DNA from: Entoloma clypeatum
Taxonomy: Eukaryota > Basidiomycota > Agaricomycetes > Agaricales > Entolomataceae
Length of the DNA: 64,000 nt
Reading direction: 5' to 3'
Assembly (NCBI GenBank): GCA_963565915.1
Contig: OY751496.1
Location: 2,294,001 to 2,358,000 of the forward strand
The notes below the pieces were generated by a model. The model made no database searches. It was not told the DNA's origin and was given only the letters and a program-made list of their open reading frames with translations. Positions 55,117-64,000 of the stretch are shown piece by piece (position 1 is the stretch's first letter; every line of letters starts with the position of its first letter). A program made the translations under genes and the position numbers.

Positions 55117-55672
55117 GTTGTGTGAGCAATAGTGCTTTGTAGCGGGCGCGCGACCCTGTTCTGCTACTTAAGCGAAAAAGAAAACCTAAAAAAAGAAAAC
55201 CCAAAGAACGATCTGTTTACCCAGGCAGCCGAAATGCCCGAATGAAGGAAGATCTGGGAAAAATGAAAACCACGCGGTCAACACCCCTACGCGCGCTGGT
55301 TCTGTCGAATCCGGGAAAAGATCGGGGGTTGGAACACCTTTTGAGAACTAGACGTGCGCGACCTTCTTTTCCAAGTCGCCACACGCGCCAGCAGCTTTCC
55401 CGAAGGTCAGTTGCGTCGGCCTTTGGTCACCTCGACACGGGACGGGCTCAACGTTTCCCTGTGTGTCTCGAACGGCAACGCTAGTTATAGTGGGTGCACC
55501 AAGCGTTTCTCTTCTTATCCCTGAAGTCCGGGAGGTCCCCCTTAACGCTAGGGTCCGCGTGTAATGGCGAGGTGTGACTTTTAACGCAAAAGCACGAAAC
55601 GGCGGGGATAGTGATGGTGATGTGGGAAGTGTGTGTGTTTGGGCGGGCGATGATGATAAGAGCTTGTTCTTC

Positions 55673-55960
55673 TGTTGAGGCGACGCTAAGTCAAACGACG
55701 TCGCGAGCCCAAACTTAAGAACGAAGTGGAAAATGTGAAGTGAACTGAATTGCCCAGAGACCCAGCGGGAATCTCAAGAGAACAAGCTATCGAATACAAG
55801 TGAAAGTACTCTACTTATATATGTAAATTCCATGAGGCTGCGTTGTGGCAGCGTCATGCTGCGTGATAATGATAAGATGTCCTCATGTGCGATATGATGT
55901 AGATAAGATAAGATCGAGATAAGATAAGATAAAGTGAAAAGTGAAAATACGATCATAACA
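55673..55960 (-). repeat. G2 5' LTR
   Basis: 288 bp, two differences from 49812-50099. Followed by the target duplication ATAAA. Confidence 0.95.
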
Positions 55961-55965
55961 ATAAA

Positions 55966-57471
55966 GAAGACTGGTATGCGGCTGAACGAAAAGAGCTAGA
56001 CATGCTCAAACGCCGCGGGGTGATCACGGAGCTAGTACCCCTGCCTGCAGGAAGGAAAGCTCTAAGGAACAAATGGGTTTACAACGAAAAGTCCGACGGG
56101 CGCCTGAAAGCACGCCTCATCGCAAAAGGCTTTTCACAGATAGAAGGGATCGACTTTGATCAGATCTTCTCACCAGTCGTGAGATATGAAACCGTCCGAC
56201 TAATACTGGCATTGACAGCCCTTGAAGGGTGGTTCATGACACTCTTGGACGTCTCATCAGCCTTCCTCTATGGAACGCTCCTTGAGGTAATCTACATGCA
56301 ACAGCCTGAGGGCTATGTAGTAAAAGGGAAAGAACACCTCGTGTACCGACTATACAAAGCCCTATATGGACTTAAGCAGGCCGCATTAGCCTGGTGGAGA
56401 GAACTTGATTCCTCCATGAAAAAGCTCGGCTTTGTCCGGCTTCACTCCGATGCGGGAGTGTTCATTCACAAAAGTACCAGCAGGGAAATTGTAATTGCCG
56501 TCATTTATGTCGATGACTCTGCTTTTCTCGGCACAAACCGAGAGTACACGCTAGAGAAGAAAAAGGCTTTCATGACAACATGGGAATGTAGGGACCTAGG
56601 TCACCTAGTGCCCGATGGGGAACCAAAGGAATTTCTCTCAATCCAAATAAGGCAACGTGGGAAGAAGATCTTCATTGATCAAGTACCTTACCTTGAGAAA
56701 ATTCTCGCACGTATGGGGATGAGCGAATCCAATGCCACCCATACCCCACTCCCGACGGGCTACAAACCCATGAAGTCTGAGGATGAACCCAATGCGGAAC
56801 TCAGATCCAAGTACCAATCCGTCATCGGGTCACTATTGTACTTAATGATCGGGACAAGACCCGACATTTGTTTCGCCGTGATCAAAATGTCCCAATTTTC
56901 CGCAAACCCTACCAAATGCCATTTAGAAGTGGCTAGGGATATTTGCAGGTATTTGAAGGCAACAAAAGATTACGCGATCATGTACGATGGCGATTCTGGG
57001 AAAGGAATCTACGCATTTACAGACTCTGATTGGGCATCAGATGAAAACACCAGGAAATCCACTACTGGTTACTTCATATCACTGGCGTCTGGAGCAGTAA
57101 CATGGGTTTCGTCAGCGCAGAAAACCATTGCCCTCTCTTCCACGGAAGCAGAATACATGGCGCTATCAGATTGCAGTCGCGCAGTGACATGGCTTAGAAG
57201 CATGCTTGCCGAACTTGGGATGCAGATCGGATCAGTCCCGATCTATGGAGATAACAATGGCTCCGTCTTTATCGCATCCAACCCTGTAACTGAAAAGCGG
57301 TCCAAGCACATCGACGTGCGATTTCACTTTGTCAGAGAAAAAGTATCCGAAGGGATTATTACGGTCGAATTCATCGAAGGAGTGAATAACCCTGCAGACC
57401 TTTTAACTAAGAATCTGGGGAAAATCCTCTTCAACAAGTTTATCCCGTACTTTGGATTACTTAAAAACTAG
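55966..57471 (+). CDS. C1 reverse transcriptase and RNase H (3' part of split gag-pol)
   Basis: Continues the copia frame after the nested element (EDWYAAERKELDMLKRRGVI). The copia RT is unbroken: NKWVYNEKSDGRLKARLIAK, FDQIFSPVVRYETVRL, LDVSSAFLYGTL, YRLYKALYGLKQA, and the catalytic IYVDDSAFLG. The connection has GSLLYLMIGTRPDICFAV and RDICRYLKATKDY. RNase H has FTDSDWASDENTRKSTTGY, STEAEYMALSDC and DNNGSVFIASNP, and HIDVRFHFVREKV near the end, stop at 57469. It cannot be expressed as part of the polyprotein, because the gypsy element and an upstream TGA separate it from gag. An internal ATG at 56002 would be its only start. Confidence 0.9.
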   Translation, partial: EDWYAAERKELDMLKRRGVITELVPLPAGRKALRNKWVYNEKSDGRLKARLIAKGFSQIEGIDFDQIFSPVVRYETVRLILALTALEGWFMTLLDVSSAFLYGTLLEVIYMQQPEGYVVKGKEHLVYRLYKALYGLKQAALAWWRELDSSMKKLGFVRLHSDAGVFIHKSTSREIVIAVIYVDDSAFLGTNREYTLEKKKAFMTTWECRDLGHLVPDGEPKEFLSIQIRQRGKKIFIDQVPYLEKILARMGMSESNATHTPLPTGYKPMKSEDEPNAELRSKYQSVIGSLLYLMIGTRPDICFAVIKMSQFSANPTKCHLEVARDICRYLKATKDYAIMYDGDSGKGIYAFTDSDWASDENTRKSTTGYFISLASGAVTWVSSAQKTIALSSTEAEYMALSDCSRAVTWLRSMLAELGMQIGSVPIYGDNNGSVFIASNPVTEKRSKHIDVRFHFVREKVSEGIITVEFIEGVNNPADLLTKNLGKILFNKFIPYFGLLKN

Positions 57472-57539
57472 ACGAAGAAAGAGTACCTATATGGGAAAAA
57501 GTAAGATGTATTTAGAAGTATGTACTAAATATGGGGGGG

Positions 57540-57838
57540 TGTTGAAACTTTTCCATCACGTAGATTAGATTACATCACGTGACCTTTACACATCTTCGAT
57601 TACATACTTGTTTGGTTGGTACAAACAGTAGTACGGTATATAAGACCAGGAAACTGTCAATATCAACAAGTTGTCTCTTGACTCTTAACCAGCTCCATCG
57701 CTCTTACCAGCCTCAACCGCTCTCACCAGCCTTACCCCTCCAAACCATGTAAGTGACCATAGCGGTATTGTAGAGTACTTCCACTGTAGCTATGTTGCTC
57801 AGTACACCTGTGGCTAGCGCCCAGGTGGAACTTCAACA
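57540..57838 (+). repeat. C1 3' LTR
   Basis: 299 bp, preceded by the purine tract ATATGGGGGGG (57530-57539) and followed by target duplication CCCTC. Confidence 0.95.
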
Positions 57839-58729
57839 CCCTCACCCTCACTGCCCCCGACCACCTCCGACCACCTCCACGGAGCCCTAGACATAGTATT
57901 GATATATCAAACAATTGTAACTACAGCTCAAGCGTGATACATCATGAGTTGTCATTATAGGTCCGATATATCATGGCCTCTGATATATCAGCTCTAGCTT
58001 CATCACATGCTGTCATCTTGACAGTTGCTTCTCGCACCCTGGTGGTGCAAGATTACGATCTTGGTCCCATCAAGGGATTTCTTGGCATCTATTTTTGTTG
58101 TGGTTGATGGGTGCGCGGCCTGCCGCCTGCGCAGCGCCACTCTATAATATGTTTCTCTGCAAAAGACAAAAAAAAGAAAGACATATTTCTGGCTGGTTCT
58201 TGTCAACTCACAGGATTTATAGCTAGAACAGTTCTTCCCTCAAGTTTCCTGTACTGTCCATCCTGACAGCCTTATTAACAAAACTTCCCAAAAAAACATA
58301 AATGGAAACATAGTATTCCATTTTATGTGCATCAGAGCTCAGCTTGTCATACAGATTGGGGTATATATATATATATTTGCAAGATTTTTACACTTCAAGA
58401 TACATTCAAGTAAGAATACAATGCAGCAAAAAACATCAAGATTGAGGAATGATAACGACGACCATAGTAGATATGGCAAGTTTGATTATGAGTTGAGATT
58501 CGGGCTGTTTCTTGCACCTTTGTCTGACCTTTTCATTTCTCGGATGTACAGCTTCGGGGGTGTCTTATTTAAAACAATATCATTTACTAAGTACATTCCT
58601 ATTGTATCTAAGAGAACTGTCGAGCAGAGCATGTAGCGTGAGTCAAATATGTTTTTCCGCCACACACTTTACCGGTGTCACATGATGGTGGACAGGGCGA
58701 GACGGACGGGATGACCCACCAGCCTCCAC
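57839..58729. other. Spacer, AT-rich, no gene recognised
   Basis: Repeated GATATATCA words near 57900-57985 and a TATATATATATA run near 58366. Short frames only. Confidence 0.45.
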
Positions 58730-58739
58730 TCGTCGCCTC

Positions 58740-59270
58740 TTACGCCCAACTGCCGTCCCTCGCTCCCAACGGCCGTCTGTCGTGCCCCATGGCCGCCTCT
58801 CGTGCACAACACCCGTCCTTAATGCACAACACCCATCCCTAACGCACAACAGCGTCCCTCGTGCACAACGGCCGTCCCTCGCTCCCAACTACCGTCCCTC
58901 GCTCCCAACGTGCCCAACGGCCGTCCGTCGTGCCCCATGGCCGCCTCTCGTGCACAACGGCCGTCCTTAATGCACAACGGCCGTCCCTAATGCACAACGG
59001 CATCCCTCATGCACAACGGCCGTCCCTCATGCCCAACTACCATCCCTCGCTCCCCCAACGTGCCCAACGGCCGTTCCTTGTGCCCCATGGCTGCCTCTCG
59101 TGCCCAACGCCTGTCTCTAACCCACAACGGCCGTCCTCAATGCCCAATGGCATCCCTCGTGCACAACGGCCGTCCCTAATGCCCAACGGCGTCCCTCATG
59201 CACAACGGCCGTCCCTCACGCCCAACTACCGTCCCTCACTCCCAATGTGCCCAATGGCCGTCCCTTGTGC
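58740..59270. repeat. GC-rich minisatellite with higher-order structure
   Basis: The basic unit is about 21 bp, of the type GCACAACGGCCGTCCCTCAT, with variants. Longer blocks starting CCCAACTACCGTCCCTCGCT recur near 58746, 58886, 59032 and 59220 (spacing about 140-190 bp). A plus-strand frame through it yields repeats such as AQRPSLMHNG, but the coding appearance follows from the repeat. Confidence 0.88.
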
Positions 59271-60147
59271 CCAGCAGCCCTGTCAACCACCTGGGGACAC
59301 GAAAGCGAGGCCGAGACAAGGCAAGACGGATGGAACAAGGTGAGTGACAGGGGATCAAGGGGCTGGACTAACGAGAGATGTGGCGGGACGGGATCAACGG
59401 GACGGGATGAGAGACGCAATGGGACACAGGATGGGAGACGCGGCGGGGCATATGGAGACCCACAGCTTTTCTGTACCCCCCCCCCCCCCCCCCCACACCC
59501 ATTACTATGCAGAAATAATTATAATATATTTTATGATCTCATATGTTCGGAATAACATGAGTCCTACAAGAACGACTCAGAGGACGGGATCGAAATTGGG
59601 AAGGAATATAAATAACTATGCCGACAAATTAAAAAGGGAATGCTGCATGCCGACTCCCGATTGAGGGCCTAGTCCTAGCACCACATATTGGGAGGCCAGG
59701 ATATATTGAGGGTCTCAAAATATCACCATCTGTAAGTAGCACTCACCATGTATCATGCCTGACCTGTAACCACAGAATTCAATATATTCCACCTACTGAC
59801 TAGGTTGCTCCACGCTCTCCGCTGCCCGTGCGTACATCCGCGGCTTCAAACACACATCAACGGTGCTTGCCCTCCTGCACACCCTTGTTGCTGCCCGACC
59901 TCCAAGAGGCGCTGTGCGCCCTGAGCCTCTCGGCACACAGGAAGAAGAGCTCAGAGGCACCCACACCTCTGCCCACAGCTGCCAATTTTGTAATTGAGCA
60001 AGAGGGCCACATATTTCCTTTATTTTATCTCATGTTTTTCACAGAAATATATATGTTTGTGGGCATAACATACTATATTAGGAAGGAGGGGGTGGGGAGG
60101 GGAGGGGTCTAGCAAGGCCGAAAAAAAAGTCCGACATGTGTTGCTGT
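59271..60147. other. Spacer between repeat arrays
   Basis: Contains a run of 19 C (59476-59494). No gene recognised. Confidence 0.45.
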
Positions 60148-60728
60148 TGTTACACTTTTTCACCCTCTTCCTACGCACCTTCACACAACCCTTCGACCCT
60201 TGATCCCTATCACACCCTGTTTCACTTAACTCCGACGACCCTGGGACATGTGTCCCCTCTATCAGCGCTATGACTCACAATGACTCGGACTATTCTCCTT
60301 CTAGATATATTTTCACTTGTTATCTCTGACTCATGGCCTTGAGGCCTTATCTCTGACTCCTATGCCACAGCCCCTTTGAAACATCTATCTAACCAATGGC
60401 TTATTTAGCTCCTGTGCAGCACTTACTTATTTATAGCTATAGGATAATGTATATAAGACCTGTAACCTTAGAGTAGAGGTCCTTAGCTTGACCTAGGCAA
60501 ACAACGCTTACTTGTCTACCACTTCGAACGCTCTCCAACTAAGTGCCTTGCGAGGACTTAGCTCTGCTCAACCCGAACCGAGTCGTCCTTCTGAGGAACT
60601 TGCTGATTGACCAAGTCGACCTATTGAGGGACTTGTTGTGGAACCAGTTCGAACCCACGTGATCCGATCCTTGGACTTGTTGTTGTAGGCTATCCACATA
60701 CTCAACCTACATTGTATTGTAATTTACA
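60148..60728. repeat. Possible solo LTR
   Basis: Begins TGTTACACTTTTTCACC and ends GTAATTTACA. It has a TATA-like TGTATATAAGACC (60450-60462) and a pyrimidine-rich 3' half, the usual look of a fungal LTR. No target duplication was found and no second copy is in the window, so ends are uncertain. Confidence 0.3.
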
Positions 60729-60937
60729 GTCCAGCGAAGACATACAGTGTATGGTAAATTACAGAAGCAGCGAATTCGCTACAGCACCAGCGAATTCGCC
60801 ACGGCAAACGGCGAAATAACAATGTCACCGGCAAAGTAAAAAAGTTGCCAGCGACAACATACAACAGATCGGCGAATAATTCACTGGCAAAAGACACCAC
60901 AGCAAAAAACCAGCAAAAAACCGGCGAAAGACCGGCA

Positions 60938-61434
60938 ACACGGTGACAGGCCATCGGCGAAACCAAGTCTTGAGTGCCGGCGACACTGCAAATGAAAAGA
61001 ACGATGCTAACGACAGATCGGCATATCATTGACTGGCGAAAGACACTACGGCGAAAAACCGACCAAAGACCGGCGACAAACCGGCGACAGGCCATCGGCG
61101 AATGAATGGGCCACCGGCGAAACCAAGTCTTGAATGCCGGCGACACTGCAAATGAAAAGAACGATGCTAACGACAGATCAGCATATCATTGACCGGCGAA
61201 AGACCCTACGGCGAAAAACCGACCAAAGACCGGCGACAAACCGGCGACACGGCGACAGGCCATCGGCGAATGAATGGGCCACCGGCGAAACCAAGTCTTG
61301 AATGCCGGCGACACTGCAAATGAAAAGAACAATGCTAACGACAGATCGGCATATCATTGACTGGCAAAAGACACTACGGCAAAAATCCAACCAAAGACCG
61401 GCGACAAACCGGCGACAGGCCATCGGTGAAAGCA
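60938..61434. repeat. Tandem array of about 160-168-bp units
   Basis: Three clear copies begin CCAAGTCTTGA[AG]TGCCGG at 60963, 61123 and 61291. Internal short repeats read CCGGCGAAAGAC and CCGGCGACA. Degenerate related words extend back to about 60770. Minus-strand open frames across it come from the repeat. Confidence 0.9.
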
Positions 61435-63053
61435 AGCCTTTAATCCATGCTCATGTAATGGTTTTTTACTGTTTTTGATGCTTATGACCAGTTTGTGCTG
61501 CTCATGACTGATTAATTAAAATCCATGTATATATTCTGAGCATTTCGGCATGTGTGCTCCTCATTGCACAGTCAGTAATGGGTGGATGTGTTGGTTCAAT
61601 GTTGCATGATGCACGACACACACACATCACACATGTCAAATACATGTAAACAAATCTCCAAAAATATCGCACATCCTCCTCATTATCTCTACACAGGAAC
61701 AAGTAAACTTTTCTACTATATCAGTTAGGTAGGGGAGCATATTATATCATCAAGTCTGTATTCATTTTATCAAAATTCGCCACGGATTCCAAGTTATACA
61801 GGTTCCATGGTATGAACCAAATAATAGTAAACAATGCACAAAAGACATCGCGCAGGCACGCACGGTGCCTTCCTCATGATTTAATAATAGTTTGAAGCAA
61901 TAGAACTCATGACTGCATATGTATTCACCTTGTGACACATTTTGTATAATTTTTAGAAGTCCAGATATGACAGAAATAATCAAATGTGCAGATTTGAGAA
62001 AAAGTGTCATATCTCTCTAAGGAATGAACCAAATTTGAAAAATGGAGGTGTCCTGAGATTCCCTGAATCTGGAGAATTGAAAGGTGAAATAAAAATTTTT
62101 GGTCAAATTTTCGACCTATTTTGCTCATATTCACCTTATCAAGTCTTTGAACTTTAGTTGAATGGTCTGAGGAGGTTTACATACAATATTTCAATGGTAT
62201 ACATACAGTACATGTAGATTAAAGTGGTTGTGGAAAGGGGCAAGGAAGAAAACACGGCTTTTGGTGTTTGAGGAAACTTGTGATGCACTGTTGCATCATG
62301 ATTTTGCCTGTGTTTCAATGTCTCATTTCAGAATACAGATTCTCTATCATACATAGCCAACTGTATAGATACTTTTTATTCATAGGCATCTATTCATTAG
62401 TTAACAAGCATATGTGACGCCCATGGAGTGGGGAATGTAGGGTTGCCAACACTGTCATTCTTATGCATGTGGTATTCTGAGTGATATTTTGGACAAAGTC
62501 TTATCTCCAGTCTTCCACATTCCATGGATTCCCTTGGAACCTTTTGGATTGAGTAGACATATATCTGACACACCCTATACAACCATGTATAGATTTATTG
62601 ACCATACAATAATAATGCTAGATGATGAATAGATATATTGGATGCGCGACCTGTCTCCCACTTTTCAACACCTGATCTATACATTGTACACCATTTTCTA
62701 TTGTGTTGAGGCCTACTTACACTATGGAATAGCCGTACATAGGTGCCCTGATTGCATTGAAGACATAAACTGATGATCTGTGCCCTGCGTGAGTACATAC
62801 ATTTCTGCTCTTTTCACCATGATCTACTCCTGCTGTGGTGTCTGCATATCTTTACCCATATCCCCACATAACTGGAAATGAACCCCCAGACAGTCCCCCA
62901 GGGGAGAGAGCTGTATTTCAAGGCAAGGTATGTGCTCCTGCTCACTCCACAGTCTGCCGACACTCAAGTCTTGCTTTTGCCAGTGAGCCATTGATTTGCC
63001 GATGGTCTTTCACTGGTTTTTCACAGTGATGTTTTTCATCAGTCAATTATGCC
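61435..63053. other. AT-rich stretch, no gene recognised
   Basis: Only short frames on both strands, no repeat ends and no RNA gene seen in about 1.6 kb. Confidence 0.4.
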
Positions 63054-63363
63054 TGTTGAAGTTCCACCTGGGCGCTAGCCACAGGCGTACTGAGCAACAC
63101 AGCTACAGTGTGGAAGTACTCTACTTAACCGTTCTAGCCACTTACATGGTTTGGGAGGGTGAGGCTGGTGAGAGCGGTTGAGGCTGATAAGAGCGATGGA
63201 GCTGGTTAAGAGTCAAGAGACAACTTGTTGATATTGACAGTTTCCTGGTCTTATATACCGTACTACTGTTTGTACCAACCAAACAAGTATGTAATCGAAT
63301 ATGTCTAAGGTCACGTGATATAATCTAATCTAATCTAATCTACGTGATGGAAAAGTTTCAACA
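63054..63363 (-). repeat. C2 3' LTR
   Basis: 310 bp against 299 bp in C1; clearly the same family but diverged. Confidence 0.92.
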
Positions 63364-63431
63364 CCCCCCCATATTTAGTACATACTTCTAAATACATCTT
63401 ACTTTTTCCCATATAGGTACTCTTTTTTCGC

Positions 63432-64000
63432 CTAGTTTTTGAGTAGTCCGAAGTACGGGATAAACTTGCTAAAGAGGATTTTCCCCAGATCCCCAGTTAA
63501 AAGGTCTGCAGGGTTATTCACTCCTTCGATGAATTCGACCGTAATAATCCCTTCGGATACTTTTTCTCTGACGAAGTGGAATCGCACGTCGATGTGCTTG
63601 GATCACTTCTCAGTTACAGGATTTGATGCGATAAAGACGGAGCCATTGTTATCTCCATAGATCGGAACCGATCCGATCTGCATTCCAAGTTCGGCAAGCA
63701 TGCTTCTAAGCCATGTTACTGCGCGACTGCAATCTGATAGCGCCATGTATTCTGCTTCCGTGGAAGAGAGGGCAATGGTTTTTTGTGCTGATGAAACCCA
63801 TGTTATTGCTCCAGACGCCAGCGATATGAAGTAACCAGTGGTGGATTTCCTGGTGTTTTCGTCTGACGCCCAATCGGAGTCTGTGAAGGTGTAGATTCCT
63901 TTCCCAGAATCACCATCGTACATGATCGCATAATTTTTTGTTGCCTTCAAATACCTGCAAATATCCCTTGCCACTTCTAAATGGCATTTGGTAGGGTTTG
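63432..64000 (-). pseudogene. C2 pol, RNase H part, with in-frame TGA
   Basis: Minus-strand frame ARDICRYLKATKNYAIMYDG through the RNase H blocks FTDSDWASDENTRKSTTGY and STEAEYMALSDC is nearly identical to C1. A TGA at 63602-63600 replaces the CGG found in C1 before SKHIDVRFHFVREKV. The frame then runs to a stop at 63432. The 5' part is outside the window. Confidence 0.85.

Larger units (their letters stand above)
49812..55960 (-). mobile_element. Nested Ty3/gypsy chromovirus element, G2
   Basis: 288-bp LTRs (49812-50099 and 55673-55960) in the orientation TGTTGAGG...CATAACA. Target duplication ATAAA lies at 49807-49811 and 55961-55965. Transcription is minus, opposite to the host copia element. 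The LTRs differ at two places by eye (T/C near 49820 versus 55681, and in CTAT[T/C]GAATAC), both CpG to TpG. Gag and pol have no internal stops. Confidence 0.95.
45873..57838 (+). mobile_element. Ty1/copia LTR retrotransposon, element C1, split by a nested gypsy
   Basis: LTRs of 299 bp (45873-46171 and 57540-57838), TGTTGAAAC...TTCAACA, look identical by eye. Target duplication CCCTC flanks both sides (45868-45872, 57839-57843). A single gag-pol frame runs from 46542 and is interrupted by a TGA at 48549 and by insertion of a 6.1-kb gypsy element after 49811; it resumes at 55966. Without the insertion the element would be about 5.8 kb. Confidence 0.96.
63054..64000 (-). mobile_element. Second copia copy (C2) in inverted orientation, truncated by window end
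   Basis: A 310-bp LTR (63054-63363) is the reverse complement of the C1 LTR with several differences, including an expanded GATTA run. A C-rich (minus-strand purine) tract and the C-terminal pol region follow to the window edge. The presumed left target duplication is ATGCC (63049-63053); its partner lies outside. Confidence 0.92.

Noticed and set aside
58740..59270. CRISPR-like array
   Set aside because: Units are contiguous variants of one another, not constant repeats with unique spacers, and the genome is eukaryotic.
58861..59343. ORF with repeated AQRPSL units
   Set aside because: The repeat unit is a multiple of three and has no stops, so an open frame arises without coding selection.
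60630..60660. Possible tRNA T-arm (GTTCGAACCC)
   Set aside because: No cloverleaf fits; it lies in a region better read as an LTR-like sequence.
60724..61435. Minus-strand hydrophobic repeated ORFs
   Set aside because: Produced by the tandem array; no start context and no family.

Overview
The window is nuclear DNA of a mushroom-forming basidiomycete (Agaricomycetes, probably Agaricales). The evidence is genes cut by many short (about 50-70 bp) GT-AG introns, an eisosome PIL1-type gene with the long disordered tail seen in agarics, several agaric-type conserved proteins, a U2 snRNA gene, and Ty3/gypsy, Ty1/copia and DDE elements of fungal type. No ribosomal, mitochondrial or bacterial genes were seen. 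All gene models are read by eye, so splice sites are proposals unless stated as clear.

Positions 1-31 kb are mainly gene space: a 371-bp TA-flanked MITE; a very long proline/glutamine-rich F-box-like protein (minus); a nine-exon short-chain dehydrogenase (minus); a DQGW/ARAQ-type fungal protein of unknown function (minus) that diverges from an eisosome PIL1/LSP1 gene (plus); a degenerate pogo/CENP-B-like transposon enclosing an approximately 0.8-kb palindrome; an amino-acid permease (plus); a small secreted protein (minus); a lysine-rich histone H1-like nuclear protein (plus); a conserved disordered protein (minus); an ABHD12-like serine hydrolase (minus); and a decayed F-box-like gene.

Positions 31-64 kb are dominated by transposons, with a small gene island at 40.9-44.8 kb. 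A broken DDE transposase gene is followed 46 bp later by a complete Ty3/gypsy chromovirus-like element (33322-40407, identical 475-bp LTRs, CTGTT target duplication). That element has a likely -1 frameshift site between gag and pol and, antisense at its 3' end, a spliced gene for a coiled-coil Zn2Cys6 protein. The island holds a U2 snRNA gene (minus), a membrane-anchored aspartic protease (plus) and a second member of the small secreted protein family (minus). A Ty1/copia element (45873-57838, target duplication CCCTC) follows, split by a second, oppositely oriented gypsy element (49812-55960, target duplication ATAAA) with its own -1 frameshift site. The last 6 kb carry two tandem-repeat arrays, a possible solo LTR, and the 3' end of another copy of the same copia family in inverted orientation, running off the window.

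The point most worth following is the first gypsy element. Its LTR holds about 20 copies of TCCGA, many regularly spaced, and it encodes on its antisense strand a protein of the DNA-binding class that usually reads CGG/CCG half-sites. A self-regulating loop is a testable inference. The paired small secreted proteins with repeated F-Y-[DE]-D-D...AR motifs and the palindrome with a matching short ORF in each arm are the other unexplained structures.
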